A stretch of DNA of 64,000 nt from Ochrobactrum sp. BTU1 (GCA_018798825.1 CP076354.1:1939001-2003000), one strand, 5' to 3'. Positions 30,277-40,235 are shown, counted from the first letter of the stretch. Made by a program: numbers and translations. Notes: generated by a model not told the origin, from the letters alone.

Positions 30277-30666
30277 TCAGCTGACGAAACCAAAAGCGTA
30301 AAGCAAAGGTCCGGCGGCAAGCAAAAATTCGATGACCGCAGCAACAATGTTGTAAAAAGTTGCGCTTTTATCCGACATCATTGAAATGAAGCGGCCGAAG
30401 AGCGCAAATCCCCATAGGGCACCCAGCACAACCCAGAGAAAAGGTTGTGCGAAGATGAGACAACCGAGCCCGACCCCAAGATAAGGACCGGCCAGAACAG
30501 CGCGGATGGAGCTATAAGCTTCCGGACGCGCGTTGATTGGTTGAAGACGCAGCAGCTTCATGGTGATGCCCGGCGCAAAAAGCATGATCAGTCCCGCTAG
30601 TGCCGTTACGACCGCAGCACTCCAGGCAAGCCACTCGCCGCTGGTCATGGGGAGATAAAATTCCAT
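30277..30666 (-). CDS. DUF4345-like small membrane protein
   Basis: A 129-residue integral membrane protein with four hydrophobic segments (about 13-32, 52-73, 75-95 and 106-126). It begins MEFYLPMTSGEWLAWSAAVV and includes GPYLGVGLGCLIFAQPFLWV. It resembles the DUF4345 family found widely in Rhizobiales, for which I know no function. It sits between priA (66 bases upstream on the same strand) and the atp operon, so it may share a transcript with priA. The ATG at 30666 follows AGAGGTGAAACGC. Confidence 0.8.
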   Translation of the reverse strand: MEFYLPMTSGEWLAWSAAVVTALAGLIMLFAPGITMKLLRLQPINARPEAYSSIRAVLAGPYLGVGLGCLIFAQPFLWVVLGALWGFALFGRFISMMSDKSATFYNIVAAVIEFLLAAGPLLYAFGFVS

Positions 30667-30732
30667 TGCGTTTCACCTCTTGGTTTCAAGCGCTATAGCG
30701 AAAAACCCGACGCGTTTCCATAGCTTTGGACG

Positions 30733-32943
30733 CTACAGGAAGCTCTGCGGATCAATATCCACCTGCACCCGGATAGAGCCGCGCTCTTTGGGTGCAGCTG
30801 CAAGAAGCGCACGGATAAACCCTTGAATATCCGCTCTTTTCGTTCCGTGAACCAGGATGCGGAACCGATGTCTGCCACGCACCAGTGCAAGCGGCGCTTC
30901 AGCTGGACCAAGCACCGAAACCTCGGAAGAATGAGGTGCTGCACGCCTTAACGCGCGCGCATGATTTTCAGCATCAGGCCGGTTGTCAGCGGATATAATC
31001 AGCGCGGCAAGTCGTCCGAATGGCGGCAGGGCACTTCGTTCGCGCTCTTCGATTTCCCGCGCATAAAACGCTTCCGAATCACCGCTGACGATAGCTCGCA
31101 TCACCGGATGGTCAGGCTGATAGGTCTGAAGCAGACCAAGGCTCTTGCGGCCTGTTCGGCCTGCGCGGCCTGTCACCTGATTGAGCAGCTGGAAAGTGCG
31201 TTCGGCTGCACGCGGATCGCCATTGGCAAGCCCGAGATCGGCATCCACAACGCCCACCAGCGTCATGTTTGGGAAGTTATGCCCCTTGGCCACGAGCTGC
31301 GTGCCTATGACAATATCCGCCTCGCCCTTGGCAATGGCATCCAGTTCAAGCCGAAGGCGCTTAACGCCGCCCGCCATATCCGACGAAAGAACAATGATTC
31401 GCGCGTCCGGGAAGGTTGCAGCCACTTCCTCGGCAATGCGTTCAACACCCGGTCCACAAGCAACCAGATGGTCAAGCGTACCGCATTCCGGGCAAGCTTC
31501 CGGCACTGGTTCATGATAGCCGCACTGATGGCACATCAACTGCCCACGAAAACGGTGCTCAACCAGCCAGCTTGAACATTGCGGACACTGAAAACGATGA
31601 CCACAAACACGGCAAAGCGTGAGCGGCGCGTAGCCCCGCCTGTTGAGAAACAGCAGCGCCTGTTCGCCGCGCTCGACAGTCTTACCCACAGCCTCGGTCA
31701 GGGCTGGCGACAAAAACCGTCCCGGCGGAGGCGGAGAGCGCCGCATATCAATAGTCTTCAGTGTCGGAAGTGCCGCTTCTGCATAGCGACCATAAAGCTT
31801 GATTCGCTTGTAGCGCCCCTGATCGGCATTCACCTGACTTTCGATAGAAGGCGTTGCCGATGCCAATATCACTGGAAAACCGCCAATATGGCCACGCACG
31901 ACCGCCATATCGCGCGCATTATAGAAGACGCGGTCTTCCTGTTTGTAAGCCGGATCATGTTCTTCATCGACCACGATCAGGCCAAGCTCCTTGAACGGCA
32001 AAAACAATGCCGAACGAGCACCGGCGACCACACGCACGGTGCCCTCCGCAATCTGCCGCCAGACGCGCTCGCGTGTGCGCGGCGCAAGATCGGAGTGCCA
32101 TTCGGCAGGCTTTGCCCCGAAGCGATCATGGAAGCGGTCGAGAAACTGTTGTGTCAGCGCGATTTCCGGCAAAAGAATCAGCACCTGCTTGCCCATCTCG
32201 AGCGCCTTGGCGACGGCCTCAAAATAGACTTCTGTCTTGCCTGAGCCGGTCACGCCATCAAGCAGCGAAACTGAGAAAGCGTCTTCCTCAACCGATTCGG
32301 CCAGCATTTCGGCAGCAGCTTGCTGATCCTCTGACAGAGTGGCCCGCGAATAATCCGTATCCGGCGTGGCAACAACAGCAGGCGGCGGAAGCATCACTTC
32401 CTCAAACACGCCCTGCGTTTTCAGACCATCCACAACTGTCAGCGAAACACCAGCGGCATGGGCCAGCCCTGAGCGGGTCCATGCCAAACCGTCGCGTGCC
32501 AGTTCCATCACCCGGGCGCGGGCATCCGTCATGCGCTCCGGCTCGTGACCATTGTAACGAAGCCCCGGTACTTTCGGCTCAGGATCGAAGGCTGCGGGCG
32601 CGCGAAGCACCATGCGCGCCACCATTCCAGGCGGTGAAAGCGTATAATCGGCGGCCCAGCGCATGAAACGCAGCATCTGAGCATCCACAGGCGGGCAATC
32701 GAAAACTTCAGAAATTGCACGCAGCTTCTTGGCGTCAACAGCATCGGTCGCGCCATCACAAACGATTCCCGCAACCTCGCGCGGTCCCAACGGCACGCGC
32801 ACGATTGAACCGGGCTGGACATGCATTCCCTCCGGCACCATATAAGAATAAGGCCGCTCCGCGGGCATGGGTACAAGCACCGGCACCACACTCGGAGTGG
32901 GTTCCGCGAAAAGGCTCAAAATATCGTGCGAATCTTTCGACAT
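30733..32943 (-). CDS. priA: Primosomal protein N' (replication restart helicase)
   Basis: A superfamily 2 3'-5' DNA helicase that reloads the replisome at stalled forks, 736 residues, the normal length. The N-terminal fork-binding domain (ERPYSYMVPEGMHVQPGSIV) is followed by Walker A in GVTGSGKTEVY, the DEEH box in LIVVDEEHDPAYKQ, zinc-binding cysteine pairs (CRVCGHRFQCPQCSSW, CHQCGYHEPVPEACPECG) and the C-terminal helicase motifs IVIGTQLVAKGHNFPNMTLV and QVTGRAGR. The ATG at 32943 is divergent from the transaldolase gene. priA next to the F1 operon is a common arrangement in alphaproteobacteria. Confidence 0.97.
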   Translation of the reverse strand: MSKDSHDILSLFAEPTPSVVPVLVPMPAERPYSYMVPEGMHVQPGSIVRVPLGPREVAGIVCDGATDAVDAKKLRAISEVFDCPPVDAQMLRFMRWAADYTLSPPGMVARMVLRAPAAFDPEPKVPGLRYNGHEPERMTDARARVMELARDGLAWTRSGLAHAAGVSLTVVDGLKTQGVFEEVMLPPPAVVATPDTDYSRATLSEDQQAAAEMLAESVEEDAFSVSLLDGVTGSGKTEVYFEAVAKALEMGKQVLILLPEIALTQQFLDRFHDRFGAKPAEWHSDLAPRTRERVWRQIAEGTVRVVAGARSALFLPFKELGLIVVDEEHDPAYKQEDRVFYNARDMAVVRGHIGGFPVILASATPSIESQVNADQGRYKRIKLYGRYAEAALPTLKTIDMRRSPPPPGRFLSPALTEAVGKTVERGEQALLFLNRRGYAPLTLCRVCGHRFQCPQCSSWLVEHRFRGQLMCHQCGYHEPVPEACPECGTLDHLVACGPGVERIAEEVAATFPDARIIVLSSDMAGGVKRLRLELDAIAKGEADIVIGTQLVAKGHNFPNMTLVGVVDADLGLANGDPRAAERTFQLLNQVTGRAGRTGRKSLGLLQTYQPDHPVMRAIVSGDSEAFYAREIEERERSALPPFGRLAALIISADNRPDAENHARALRRAAPHSSEVSVLGPAEAPLALVRGRHRFRILVHGTKRADIQGFIRALLAAAPKERGSIRVQVDIDPQSFL

Positions 32944-32960
32944 GATTGCGTGACCTTGGC

Positions 32961-32986
32961 GTGGCTTTGCGCTAAAGAAAAGCCAC
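32961..32986. promoter_or_regulatory. Inverted repeat between priA and the aldolase gene
   Basis: GTGGCTTT (32961-32968) pairs with AAAGCCAC (32979-32986) across 10 bases in the 108-base divergent gap. It could be an operator or a leader stem; there is no direct evidence for either. Confidence 0.35.
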
Positions 32987-33051
32987 CTTCCGGGAATTAA
33001 ATGGATTTAGTTTCCCACAACACCCCGCGCTCATTATGGAGGAACGCTGTT

Positions 33052-33705
33052 ATGAAGTTTTTCGTCGACACTGCGGACGTCAAGGAAATCCGCGAACTCA
33101 ACGACCTCGGACTGGTCGATGGCGTGACCACCAACCCGTCGCTGATCCTCAAGTCTGGCCGCGATATTCTCGAAGTAACAAAAGAAATCTGCTCCTTCGT
33201 CAAGGGCCCGGTTTCGGCTGAAGTTGCTGGAACAGAATACGAGCAGATCATGAAGGAAGCTGCCGTCATTGCCAAGATCGCAGATAATATCTGCATCAAG
33301 CTGCCACTGACGCTCGATGGCCTCAAGGCTTGTAAGGCACTGACCTCCGATGGTCACAAGACCAACGTGACGCTCTGCTTCTCGGCCAATCAGGCTCTGC
33401 TCGCAGCAAAAGCAGGCGCGACCTTCGTATCGCCGTTCATCGGCCGCATCGATGACATGGGCGTCAACGGCATGGAACTGATTGCTGAAATCCGTACCAT
33501 TTTCGACAACTACGATTTCCGCACTGAAATCCTCGCCGCTTCGGTTCGTACCGTAAACCACGTCAAGGAAGCAGCTCTCATCGGCGCCGACGTCGTTACC
33601 GCACCTCCGGCAACACTCAAGGCACTCGTCAAGCATCCGCTGACCGACAAGGGCCTCGAAACCTTCCTCGCCGACTGGGCGAAGACCGGCCAGAAAATTG
33701 CTTAA
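33052..33705 (+). CDS. fsa: Transaldolase-like fructose-6-phosphate aldolase
   Basis: A 217-residue TIM-barrel aldolase of the short transaldolase/FSA class. [20 protein letters not shown] and [16 protein letters not shown] are the family start; the Schiff-base lysine is K83 in NICIKLPLT, and [20 protein letters not shown] and [12 protein letters not shown] follow. Members act either as transaldolase in the pentose-phosphate pathway or as a fructose-6-phosphate aldolase; the active-site residue that separates the two was not analysed. The start is ATG 33052 after TGGAGGAACGC. It is a single-gene unit with a strong terminator, divergent from priA. Brucella annotations usually call it tal. Confidence 0.93.
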   Translation: MKFFVDTADVKEIRELNDLGLVDGVTTNPSLILKSGRDILEVTKEICSFVKGPVSAEVAGTEYEQIMKEAAVIAKIADNICIKLPLTLDGLKACKALTSDGHKTNVTLCFSANQALLAAKAGATFVSPFIGRIDDMGVNGMELIAEIRTIFDNYDFRTEILAASVRTVNHVKEAALIGADVVTAPPATLKALVKHPLTDKGLETFLADWAKTGQKIA

Positions 33706-33726
33706 TCAGTCTGCTGATTAGAATGT

Positions 33727-33760
33727 AAAACGGCGGATCATTGATCCGCCGTTTTTGTTT
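33727..33760 (+). terminator. Terminator of the aldolase gene
   Basis: A perfect 14-base stem (AAAACGGCGGATCA / TGATCCGCCGTTTT) around one base ends in a T-run. The opposite strand also has T-rich ends, so it can serve the convergent ATPase gene, whose stop codon begins at the edge of the T-run. Confidence 0.9.
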
Positions 33761-34853
33761 ATTCAAGCTCAGTTTCGCCGTCATGCTTGGCAACATGGAT
33801 CGGCCTGCTGCCGCAATATTCCGTAATGGCTTCCGCGAGCCGGGCCGAATGCGTGACCACCCATATCTGACTGCGCTCGGAAGCTCGCGCGATCATCTTC
33901 GCAAGCGATGGAATCATGTCAGGATGCAGGCTGGCCTCCGGCTCGTTCAGAGCAATCAAAGGCGGCAGCCGATAGGACAGAAGTGCGCCTGCAAGCGCGA
34001 GCAGACGTATCTGCCCGTCAGATAGCTCGCCCGGCCGAAATACGCGTGGCGGAAAGGCCGGAAAATTAAGGCCAAATGTTGCGGTTTCTTCCGGATACGG
34101 AATGACCAGCTTTGCACCTTCCAGCGCATCGGCAATCAGATGATCAAGATCGACCGTATCCTGACGGATATGGGCAAGCGTTGCAAAGACCGAAGCCAGA
34201 TTGCTGCCGTCCTCATCGAGCATCGCAGCGGTTGCGGCAATTGATGGCTGACGCACCGGTGCATCGCGGTCGCTTCTGAAGCCATGATAGAAGCGCCAGC
34301 CGCGCATTTGCGCTGCGAGATCACCGATCTCCGGATAATGCCCTGACTGTCCCAAGACGGAGAGACCGCTCTCCGATGTTAAAAGGCGGCTCGGGTGCTC
34401 GGTTCGCCGCCCCTCCCCGTCACGCGCAAAAACTGCTGGCCCCTTTCGGTCCATCAGGTCGACCGGACGTCGCCCGGTGTCAAGATTGAGCTGCTCTTCC
34501 TTGATCTGCGGCTCAAACGGAAAAGCACCCGATACCGGCGGCGGAAGGCCTGCCTCAACCCGGTAAGACAGGCGCGAAGCGAGGCGTTCATCTTCAAACT
34601 CAGCCTCAAGGATGATTCGCGCCGGTTCATGTTTGCGTCGGGTGCCGCTCCACATGGCCGATTGCATACCGCCTTCGCGCACGATCTCGGTTGAGAATGT
34701 GCCTTCTGTAGCAGCTTTCACGAGCTGCAGGGCGCGATAGAGATTGGATTTTCCAGCGCCGTTTTCACCGACAAAGACCGTGACCTGCCCCAGATCAAAC
34801 CGGACAGACCGAAGCGAGCGATAGCCTTTTGCCGAAAATGAAACGAGCCGCAT
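33759..34853 (-). CDS. RecF/SMC-like AAA family ATPase
   Basis: A 364-residue ATPase of the COG4637-like group. MRLVSFSAKGYRSLRSVRFD is the RecF-type start, Walker A is GENGAGKSN (about residues 29-37), the ABC-like signature is RPGELSDGQIRLLALAGALL, Walker B is LIALNEPEASLHPDMI with asparagine in place of the usual aspartate, and WVVTHSARLAEAI is the switch region. No TOPRIM nuclease domain is fused, unlike OLD proteins. The stop lies at the aldolase terminator. It is a stand-alone gene with a repeat upstream; no cognate nuclease or toxin neighbour is seen. The function is unknown; a DNA-repair or defence role would be speculation. Confidence 0.88.
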   Translation of the reverse strand: MRLVSFSAKGYRSLRSVRFDLGQVTVFVGENGAGKSNLYRALQLVKAATEGTFSTEIVREGGMQSAMWSGTRRKHEPARIILEAEFEDERLASRLSYRVEAGLPPPVSGAFPFEPQIKEEQLNLDTGRRPVDLMDRKGPAVFARDGEGRRTEHPSRLLTSESGLSVLGQSGHYPEIGDLAAQMRGWRFYHGFRSDRDAPVRQPSIAATAAMLDEDGSNLASVFATLAHIRQDTVDLDHLIADALEGAKLVIPYPEETATFGLNFPAFPPRVFRPGELSDGQIRLLALAGALLSYRLPPLIALNEPEASLHPDMIPSLAKMIARASERSQIWVVTHSARLAEAITEYCGSRPIHVAKHDGETELE

Positions 34854-34866
34854 GATTTCCTCAGCC

Positions 34867-34972
34867 TAGAGTGCATCCCGAAAAGTGCGAAGCGGTTTTC
34901 GGAACAAGATGCGCGCAAAAACGAAGAGATAGAGCATTTCCAATGATTCAATAAAAACCGGAAATGCTCTAG
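34867..34972. repeat. REP-like intergenic element, copy 6, two parts
   Basis: The first part (34867-34914) reads TAGAGTGCATCCCGAAAAG, GCGAAGCGGTTTTCGG, then GATGCGCGC. The second part (34930-34972) is a perfect 12-base inverted repeat TAGAGCATTTCC / GGAAATGCTCTA across 18-19 bases. It lies between lptE and the ATPase gene. Confidence 0.7.
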
Positions 34973-34979
34973 ATAAACG

Positions 34980-35007
34980 AAAGGCGGCACAAGATGCGCC
35001 GCCTTTT
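34980..35007 (-). terminator. Terminator of leuS-lptE
   Basis: A perfect 9-base stem (AAAGGCGGC / GCCGCCTTT) with a 9-base loop lies 24 bases past the lptE stop. The minus-strand T-tract is short (CTTTCGTTT), so efficiency may be modest. Confidence 0.65.
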
Positions 35008-35030
35008 CAAACTCAATCAAGCTGACGCGC

Positions 35031-35609
35031 TCAGAGCTTCGACATCTGCATTGCAAGTGCGAGATAGATCTGCTCGGCCAGTTCTTCGGCTGCACGCTTG
35101 GTCGCATCACGCTGCGCACGCAGGTTGGCGAATTCCTGACGCGGACGGTCGAAAGATGCGCCAGCGGTACGTGTGCCGGACACAAGAGGCTTGCCATCCT
35201 TGTCACGCAATACGTAGCTCGACGTAGCCTTCACGATACCAGCGGATGGACGGCCGGTACGGTCGGTCTGATCGCCGATATCGACACTCACGGCATTCAG
35301 CGTATTTGCGCTGAGACCAAGGCTGAGACGATAGCTCGGAGTCGCAGGTTCGCCAGCACCACCTCCCAAAAGGAAGATCAGGCGATTACGAACCTGTTGC
35401 TGGAACACATTGCCTGCCGGGTCGATGGCAATCGACGCAAGCTTGCTGCGCATATCGGGTGCAACACTGCCACCGATCGTGCCACCGGCACCACCTGACG
35501 AATAAAGCGGATGCACTGTACAGCCTGCAATCAGAACCGCTGCTCCAAGAGCAGCGATTGCGACACGAAAGGCCTTAAATGCTGAAATAAAGCGATCAGG
35601 CAACGACAT
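35031..35609 (-). CDS. lptE: LPS-assembly lipoprotein LptE
   Basis: An outer-membrane lipoprotein of 192 residues that plugs and supports LptD during lipopolysaccharide insertion. It starts [20 protein letters not shown] and has a lipobox VLIAGC with the lipidated cysteine near residue 30, followed by the family-typical HPLYSSGG. The start ATG 35609 overlaps the leuS end by 14 bases in another frame; this coupling of leuS and lptE is seen across bacteria. holA, which often follows lptE, is not here; a terminator and repeat follow instead. Confidence 0.92.
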   Translation of the reverse strand: MSLPDRFISAFKAFRVAIAALGAAVLIAGCTVHPLYSSGGAGGTIGGSVAPDMRSKLASIAIDPAGNVFQQQVRNRLIFLLGGGAGEPATPSYRLSLGLSANTLNAVSVDIGDQTDRTGRPSAGIVKATSSYVLRDKDGKPLVSGTRTAGASFDRPRQEFANLRAQRDATKRAAEELAEQIYLALAMQMSKL

Positions 35610-38244
35610 TGACGATCCTTTGCGGAACCACGATGATCTTCTTCGGCGAGCCCCCTTCGAGCGCGGCCTTGACGAAGTCAAGTTCGAGCACCGCCTGCTG
35701 GATTGTAGCTTGATCAGCGTCGCGCGCGATTGTCAAATCCCCACGCTTCTTACCGTTGATCTGAACCGGCAGAACGATCTCGTTTTCCACGATCAGAGCC
35801 GCATCGAACTTCGGCCATGCTGCGCGGGCGACCAGTGTTTCCCGACCGGCAATCTTGCCACCCAGTTCAATTGCACATTGTTCAGCCAGATGGGGCATCA
35901 TTGGTGCAAGCATCATAACCAGCATTTCGGTCGCTTCACGCAATGCAGCTTTCAGCTCGTCGTCAGCCTTATCGGCTGCAACCTGCTGCAGTGGCGCTGC
36001 AAGCGTGTTGACCAGCTCGTAAAGGCGGGCAACAGCTCGGTTGAAGGCGAGCTTTTCGATGTCGTCACCAACAGCCTGAACAGTCTTATGCGCAGCCTTT
36101 GATACGGTGAGCGCATCGCCCTGCGTGCCAGCCTTTGGCGCTATATCCTTCAAGCCAGCAGCGGCTTCCGAAACCAGACGCCAGACGCGCTGTACGAAAC
36201 GATGCGCGCCTTCGGCACCGGCTTCCGTCCAGATGACGTCGCGTTCCGGCGGGCTGTCTGACAGCATGAACCAGCGCGCAGTATCGGCGCCGTAAGACGA
36301 GATAATGTCGTCAGGATCGACCACATTCTTCTTCGACTTCGACATTTTTTCAATCGAACCGATTTCGACCGGCGCTCCGCCTTCGATGAGCGTTGCGACG
36401 CGCTTGCCGTCAACGTCTTCGATGCGGATATCGGCAGGCGCAACCCACTGACCATCGGCCTTATAGGTTTCATGCACCACCATGCCCTGCGTAAACAGGC
36501 CCTTGAATGGCTCATCGATACCGACATGACCTGCCACTTTCATGGCGCGGGTAAAGAAGCGCGAATAGAGCAGATGCAGGATCGCGTGCTCAACACCACC
36601 GATATACTGATCGACAGGCAACCAGCGATCGGCAATCGCACGATCTGTCGGCTCGTTTTCCCACGGCGCGGTGAAGCGCGTGTAATACCAGGACGAATCG
36701 ACGAACGTATCCATCGTGTCCGTTTCGCGACGAGCTTCGCCACCGCATTTCGGGCACTTCACATGACGCCAAGTCGCATGACGGTCGAGCGGATTGCCCG
36801 GGCGGTCAAACTCGACATCATCTGGCAGCTTGACTGGAAGATCGGCACGCGGCACCGGATTGACGCCACAGCTTTCGCAATGGATCATCGGGATCGGGCA
36901 GCCCCAGTAACGCTGACGCGAAATACCCCAGTCGCGCAGACGAAACTGAACTTTGCGTTCAGCCTGCGGGCGGCCATAGAGCTCGGTCTTTTCCAGACGC
37001 TCCGCCACTTCGGCAAAAGCTGCTTCAGGCGTCATGCCGTCGAGGAAGCGCGAATTGATCATCACCCCATCGTCGGTATAGGCCGTTTCGCCAACGGTGA
37101 AGCTCGCAGCGTCCTCGCCCTTTGGCAGAACAACCGGCGTCACTTTCAGCAAATATTTATTGGCAAAATCCAGATCGCGCTGATCATGTGCAGGGCAGCC
37201 GAAGACAGCGCCCGTGCCATATTCCATCAACACGAAATTGGCGACATAGAGCGGCAGTTCCCAATTCTCATCGAACGGGTGCTTGACCTTGATACCGGTG
37301 TCAAAGCCCTTCTTTTCAGCCTTTTCTAGCGCTTCAAGTGACGTACCGTGCTGATGGCATTCATCAATGAAACCAGTCAGCTCAGGATTGTTTTCTGCAA
37401 GAGTCTTCGCCACTGGATGATCCGGAGAGATCGCGACAAAAGACGCGCCGAACAGTGTGTCCGGACGGGTCGTATAAACCTTTATATCAGGAATGTCTCT
37501 CAGCTTTAATTCAATCTGCTTAAACAAAGTAGAGAATGCAAAACGAATTTCTAGGCCTTCCGACTTGCCGATCCAGTTCTTCTGCATGACGCGGACTTTT
37601 TCCGGCCACTGGTCAAGCGTGTCGAGACCAGCCAGCAGATCTTCGCTGAAATCGGTGATTTTGAAGAACCACTGTGTCAGCTCGCGCTGTTCGACCAGCG
37701 CACCAGAGCGCCAGCCGCGACCATCCACCACCTGCTCATTGGCAAGCACCGTGTTGTCGACCGGGTCCCAGTTGACCTTGGACGTCTTGCGCGTCACCAG
37801 ACCTTTTTCAAACAGATCGATGAACAGCATCTGCTGACGATGGTAATATTCGACATCGCAGGTCGCAAACTCGCGCGACCAGTCAAGCGACAGGCCCATG
37901 GATTTCAGCTGACGCTTCATCGTGTCGATGTTCTGGTAGGTCCATTCCTTCGGATGCACCTTGTTCTGCATCGCCGCGTTTTCCGCAGGCATACCGAACG
38001 CATCCCAGCCCATCGGATGAAGCACGTTGAAACCCTTGGCGCGCTTGTAACGGGCAACAACGTCACCCATCGCATAGTTGCGCACATGGCCCATGTGAAT
38101 GCGCCCTGATGGATAAGGGAACATTTCTAGGACGTAGTACTTCTCGCGGGGATCGCTGTTGTCGGTTTCGAAAGTCTGGTTTTCTTCCCAGATTTTCTGC
38201 CAATGAGCTTCCGCCACACGCGGATTATAACGTTCGGATGCCAT
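35596..38244 (-). CDS. leuS: Leucyl-tRNA synthetase
   Basis: A class I aminoacyl-tRNA synthetase of 882 residues, the usual length. The HIGH motif appears as [15 protein letters not shown] (about residues 44-58) and the KMSKS loop as [15 protein letters not shown]. The CP1 editing domain lies between them with the threonine-rich [22 protein letters not shown] region, and zinc-type cysteines occur in [11 protein letters not shown] and [10 protein letters not shown]. The N-terminal [21 protein letters not shown] is typical. It is followed by lptE with overlap and is divergent from yggS. Confidence 0.98.
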   Translation of the reverse strand: MASERYNPRVAEAHWQKIWEENQTFETDNSDPREKYYVLEMFPYPSGRIHMGHVRNYAMGDVVARYKRAKGFNVLHPMGWDAFGMPAENAAMQNKVHPKEWTYQNIDTMKRQLKSMGLSLDWSREFATCDVEYYHRQQMLFIDLFEKGLVTRKTSKVNWDPVDNTVLANEQVVDGRGWRSGALVEQRELTQWFFKITDFSEDLLAGLDTLDQWPEKVRVMQKNWIGKSEGLEIRFAFSTLFKQIELKLRDIPDIKVYTTRPDTLFGASFVAISPDHPVAKTLAENNPELTGFIDECHQHGTSLEALEKAEKKGFDTGIKVKHPFDENWELPLYVANFVLMEYGTGAVFGCPAHDQRDLDFANKYLLKVTPVVLPKGEDAASFTVGETAYTDDGVMINSRFLDGMTPEAAFAEVAERLEKTELYGRPQAERKVQFRLRDWGISRQRYWGCPIPMIHCESCGVNPVPRADLPVKLPDDVEFDRPGNPLDRHATWRHVKCPKCGGEARRETDTMDTFVDSSWYYTRFTAPWENEPTDRAIADRWLPVDQYIGGVEHAILHLLYSRFFTRAMKVAGHVGIDEPFKGLFTQGMVVHETYKADGQWVAPADIRIEDVDGKRVATLIEGGAPVEIGSIEKMSKSKKNVVDPDDIISSYGADTARWFMLSDSPPERDVIWTEAGAEGAHRFVQRVWRLVSEAAAGLKDIAPKAGTQGDALTVSKAAHKTVQAVGDDIEKLAFNRAVARLYELVNTLAAPLQQVAADKADDELKAALREATEMLVMMLAPMMPHLAEQCAIELGGKIAGRETLVARAAWPKFDAALIVENEIVLPVQINGKKRGDLTIARDADQATIQQAVLELDFVKAALEGGSPKKIIVVPQRIVNVVA

Positions 38245-38367
38245 GAGCGTATTTACTCGTACGAAGGTGATGCAATAAGGAGAGTCGATATTTAATGGCG
38301 ACCTTCACCACGTATTGGCGAGAGCGTCAACCTTTTGCGGACTTAAAAGCCTGAAAGCGAGAATTCC

Positions 38368-39060
38368 ATGTCAGATATTGGGTCAGATATTGGTGCGAAC
38401 CTGAACACGGTCAAGACCGCGATTGCCAATGCAGAAAAAGAAGCGCTGCGCAAAAAGGGCTCCGTAACACTGGTGGCGGTTTCAAAAACCTTCGAAGCCG
38501 ATGAAATTCGCCCGGCACTTGATCTCAGCCAGCGGGTCTTTGGTGAAAACCGTGTTCAGGAAGCTCAAGCCAAGTGGCCCGGCTTACGTGAAGCCTATTC
38601 GGGCATCGAGCTGCATCTGATCGGACCGCTGCAATCCAACAAGGCAGCAGACGCCGTGGCCCTCTTCGACGTCATCGAAACCGTCGACCGCGAAAAGATC
38701 GCCGCCGCCTTAGCCGCCGAGATCAAAAAGCAGGGCAAAAGCCCGAAGCTCTATGTGCAGGTCAATACAGGCCTTGAAGAACAAAAGGCTGGCATCCCGC
38801 CAAAAGAAGCAGTCAGCTTTGTCGAACGCTGCCGCACCGAACATGGCCTCTCAATCGAAGGCCTGATGTGCATCCCGCCTGCAGATGAAAATCCGGGGCC
38901 GCATTTTGCACTGCTTGAAAAGCTTGCCCGCGCCGCAGGCGTTGAAAAGCTCTCCATGGGCATGTCGGGTGATTATGAAACCGCTATCGGTTTCGGCGCA
39001 ACTTCAGTGCGCGTGGGATCGGCTATTTTCGGCAGCAGAAGCTATTCGCCTTCTGCTTGA
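38368..39060 (+). CDS. yggS: YggS-family PLP homeostasis protein
   Basis: A 230-residue pyridoxal-phosphate protein with an alanine-racemase-like barrel, involved in vitamin B6 and amino-acid homeostasis. The PLP lysine lies in VTLVAVSKTFEADEIRPAL (residue about 38), then FGENRVQEAQAKWP, LHLIGPLQSNKAADAV and LSMGMSGDYETAIGFGATSVRVGSAIFG (split at GDYETAI), all family blocks. The start is ATG 38368 after GAGAATTCC. Its last 19 bases overlap the end of the convergent FUSC-like gene. Its position divergent from leuS is common in Rhizobiales. Confidence 0.95.
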   Translation: MSDIGSDIGANLNTVKTAIANAEKEALRKKGSVTLVAVSKTFEADEIRPALDLSQRVFGENRVQEAQAKWPGLREAYSGIELHLIGPLQSNKAADAVALFDVIETVDREKIAAALAAEIKKQGKSPKLYVQVNTGLEEQKAGIPPKEAVSFVERCRTEHGLSIEGLMCIPPADENPGPHFALLEKLARAAGVEKLSMGMSGDYETAIGFGATSVRVGSAIFGSRSYSPSA

Positions 39061-39578
39061 CGCCGTGGAGGCTGCCGGTGCGCACGCACCTTCTCAATAA
39101 GTTTGGTGTAAATCCAGGCCAGAATGATTGCGACCACGCATCCGAGCGCTATCTCGATGAGCCGCGATAGTGCGAGCAGAAGCTCTTCATTGCGCGTTTG
39201 AGCAAAGCGTCCCGCATCCATCACAATCACCACGGTTGCGGGCGCCAGACGCCAATTGACCGGATAACGGTCGATCATCAGGATCACAAAGACGGTTAAT
39301 GCTGCTCCAAACAGACTGGCAACCGGCGAATATCCCACGAGCCAGATCGTGATCATACCGATCATGCATCCCACTGCCGTATTGATGGCGCGTGCTTGCG
39401 AAAGCGCAAGCGTGGTGCGGACATCGGGATCGGAAATGACGAGAACGGTAATCACCGCCCATATCGGATGCTCAATCCCCGCCCATTGCAATCCAAACCA
39501 GCAGATCAGACAGCCAAGCAATGTCTTGGAGGCGTAGAGCAGCGCTTTTTCCGGGTGAGAAAGATGCACAAACGCCAT
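39042..39578 (-). CDS. FUSC-like / aromatic acid exporter family membrane protein
   Basis: A 178-residue inner-membrane protein with five or six hydrophobic segments. HPEKALLYASKTLLGCLICW, EHPIWAVITVLVISDPDVRT and a C-terminal IEIALGCVVAIILAWIY match the membrane half of fusaric-acid-resistance-like (FUSC) proteins. It is short compared with full-length exporters and has no periplasmic or cytoplasmic domain, but short stand-alone forms occur in Rhizobiales. Its 3' end overlaps yggS by 19 bases. It follows usg by 60 bases on the same strand. The substrate is unknown. Confidence 0.83.
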   Translation of the reverse strand: MAFVHLSHPEKALLYASKTLLGCLICWFGLQWAGIEHPIWAVITVLVISDPDVRTTLALSQARAINTAVGCMIGMITIWLVGYSPVASLFGAALTVFVILMIDRYPVNWRLAPATVVIVMDAGRFAQTRNEELLLALSRLIEIALGCVVAIILAWIYTKLIEKVRAHRQPPRRQAEGE

Positions 39579-39638
39579 TTGATGAGCCTTAATCCTCGCT
39601 GAAATCAGACCATGATGCCGATCATAGAGGAGCTTCGG

Positions 39639-39944
39639 TCAATGCAAAAGCATCTCTCCCTGCAAATGTTTCCAGTCAGACGGACCAAGCAGCTTGCAGT
39701 GAACATAGACCACTGAATGCAGCGGACCGTCGATCTTCTCCTTCCAGAACTCGATGAAGTGGTGCAGCACGGGGAAATCTGGCGCGATATCATAATCCTG
39801 CCAGACAAAGAGCTGCAGCAGATGCGGATGATCAGGCATGTGGTAGAAAAGCTTTGCCGTTGTCAGACCGTAACCGGCAAGCTGGAGCTCAAAAGCCGAC
39901 TTCGCACCGAGGGCTGGCTTTGAATTAAAAGCGGATGTCGTCAT
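39639..39944 (-). CDS. usg: Usg family protein
   Basis: A 101-residue protein of the alphaproteobacterial Usg family, first named from a gene near trpF in Caulobacter and of unknown function. FELQLAGYGLTTAKLFYHMP and HPHLLQLFVWQDYDIAPDFP are the conserved core, and IDGPLHSVVYVHCKLLGPSD follows. The ATG at 39944 has AGGGGAAATC before it. No trp genes lie nearby. It is upstream of and co-directional with the FUSC-like gene. Confidence 0.9.
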   Translation of the reverse strand: MTTSAFNSKPALGAKSAFELQLAGYGLTTAKLFYHMPDHPHLLQLFVWQDYDIAPDFPVLHHFIEFWKEKIDGPLHSVVYVHCKLLGPSDWKHLQGEMLLH

Positions 39945-40141
39945 AGCGATTTCCCCTTTTTATAGCGAGCCTATTGTGAACACTGAGAGGCTCCGACAAT
40001 AATTATACTCGTCAAAAATAGTTTTTAAATAGTAAAAACAATATGTTAGCACCATATCGAGATGAGTGCTGCCACGTTGATCATATTTTTGTGCTGCGTC
40101 ACTCTGGACCATAGTCGATCCCAATGTCTAATTTACGTTTA

Positions 40142-40219
40142 GCCAGACGGAATGTAGATGAGTCTGGCGATAGCTTCGCCCCGATGCGAGCTATCGATTA
40201 CGGCGGGAGGATCGCCGTA
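40142..40219 (+). promoter_or_regulatory. Structured leader of acs: three consecutive stem-loops
   Basis: Three perfect stems follow one another directly before the acs ribosome-binding site: GCCAGAC / GTCTGGC (40142-40168), CGATAGCT / AGCTATCG (40168-40196, with an inner CGC/GCG) and TACGGCG / CGCCGTA (40199-40219). The loop of the third is GGAGGAT, a copy of the real ribosome-binding site AAGGAGGATGAC that starts six bases later. This could be an RNA control element or binding site for an RNA-binding protein; it is not a riboswitch class I recognise. Confidence 0.55.
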
Positions 40220-40235
40220 CAGCAAGGAGGATGAC

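Noticed and set aside
33759..34853. The RecF-like ATPase as part of a phage-defence system
   Set aside because: There is no partner nuclease, toxin or mobile gene nearby and base composition matches its neighbours; only the ATPase fold supports the idea.
39042..39060. The 19-base overlap of yggS and the FUSC-like gene as a frameshift sign
   Set aside because: Both frames end normally with full conserved C-termini or usual lengths; convergent overlaps of this size are common.
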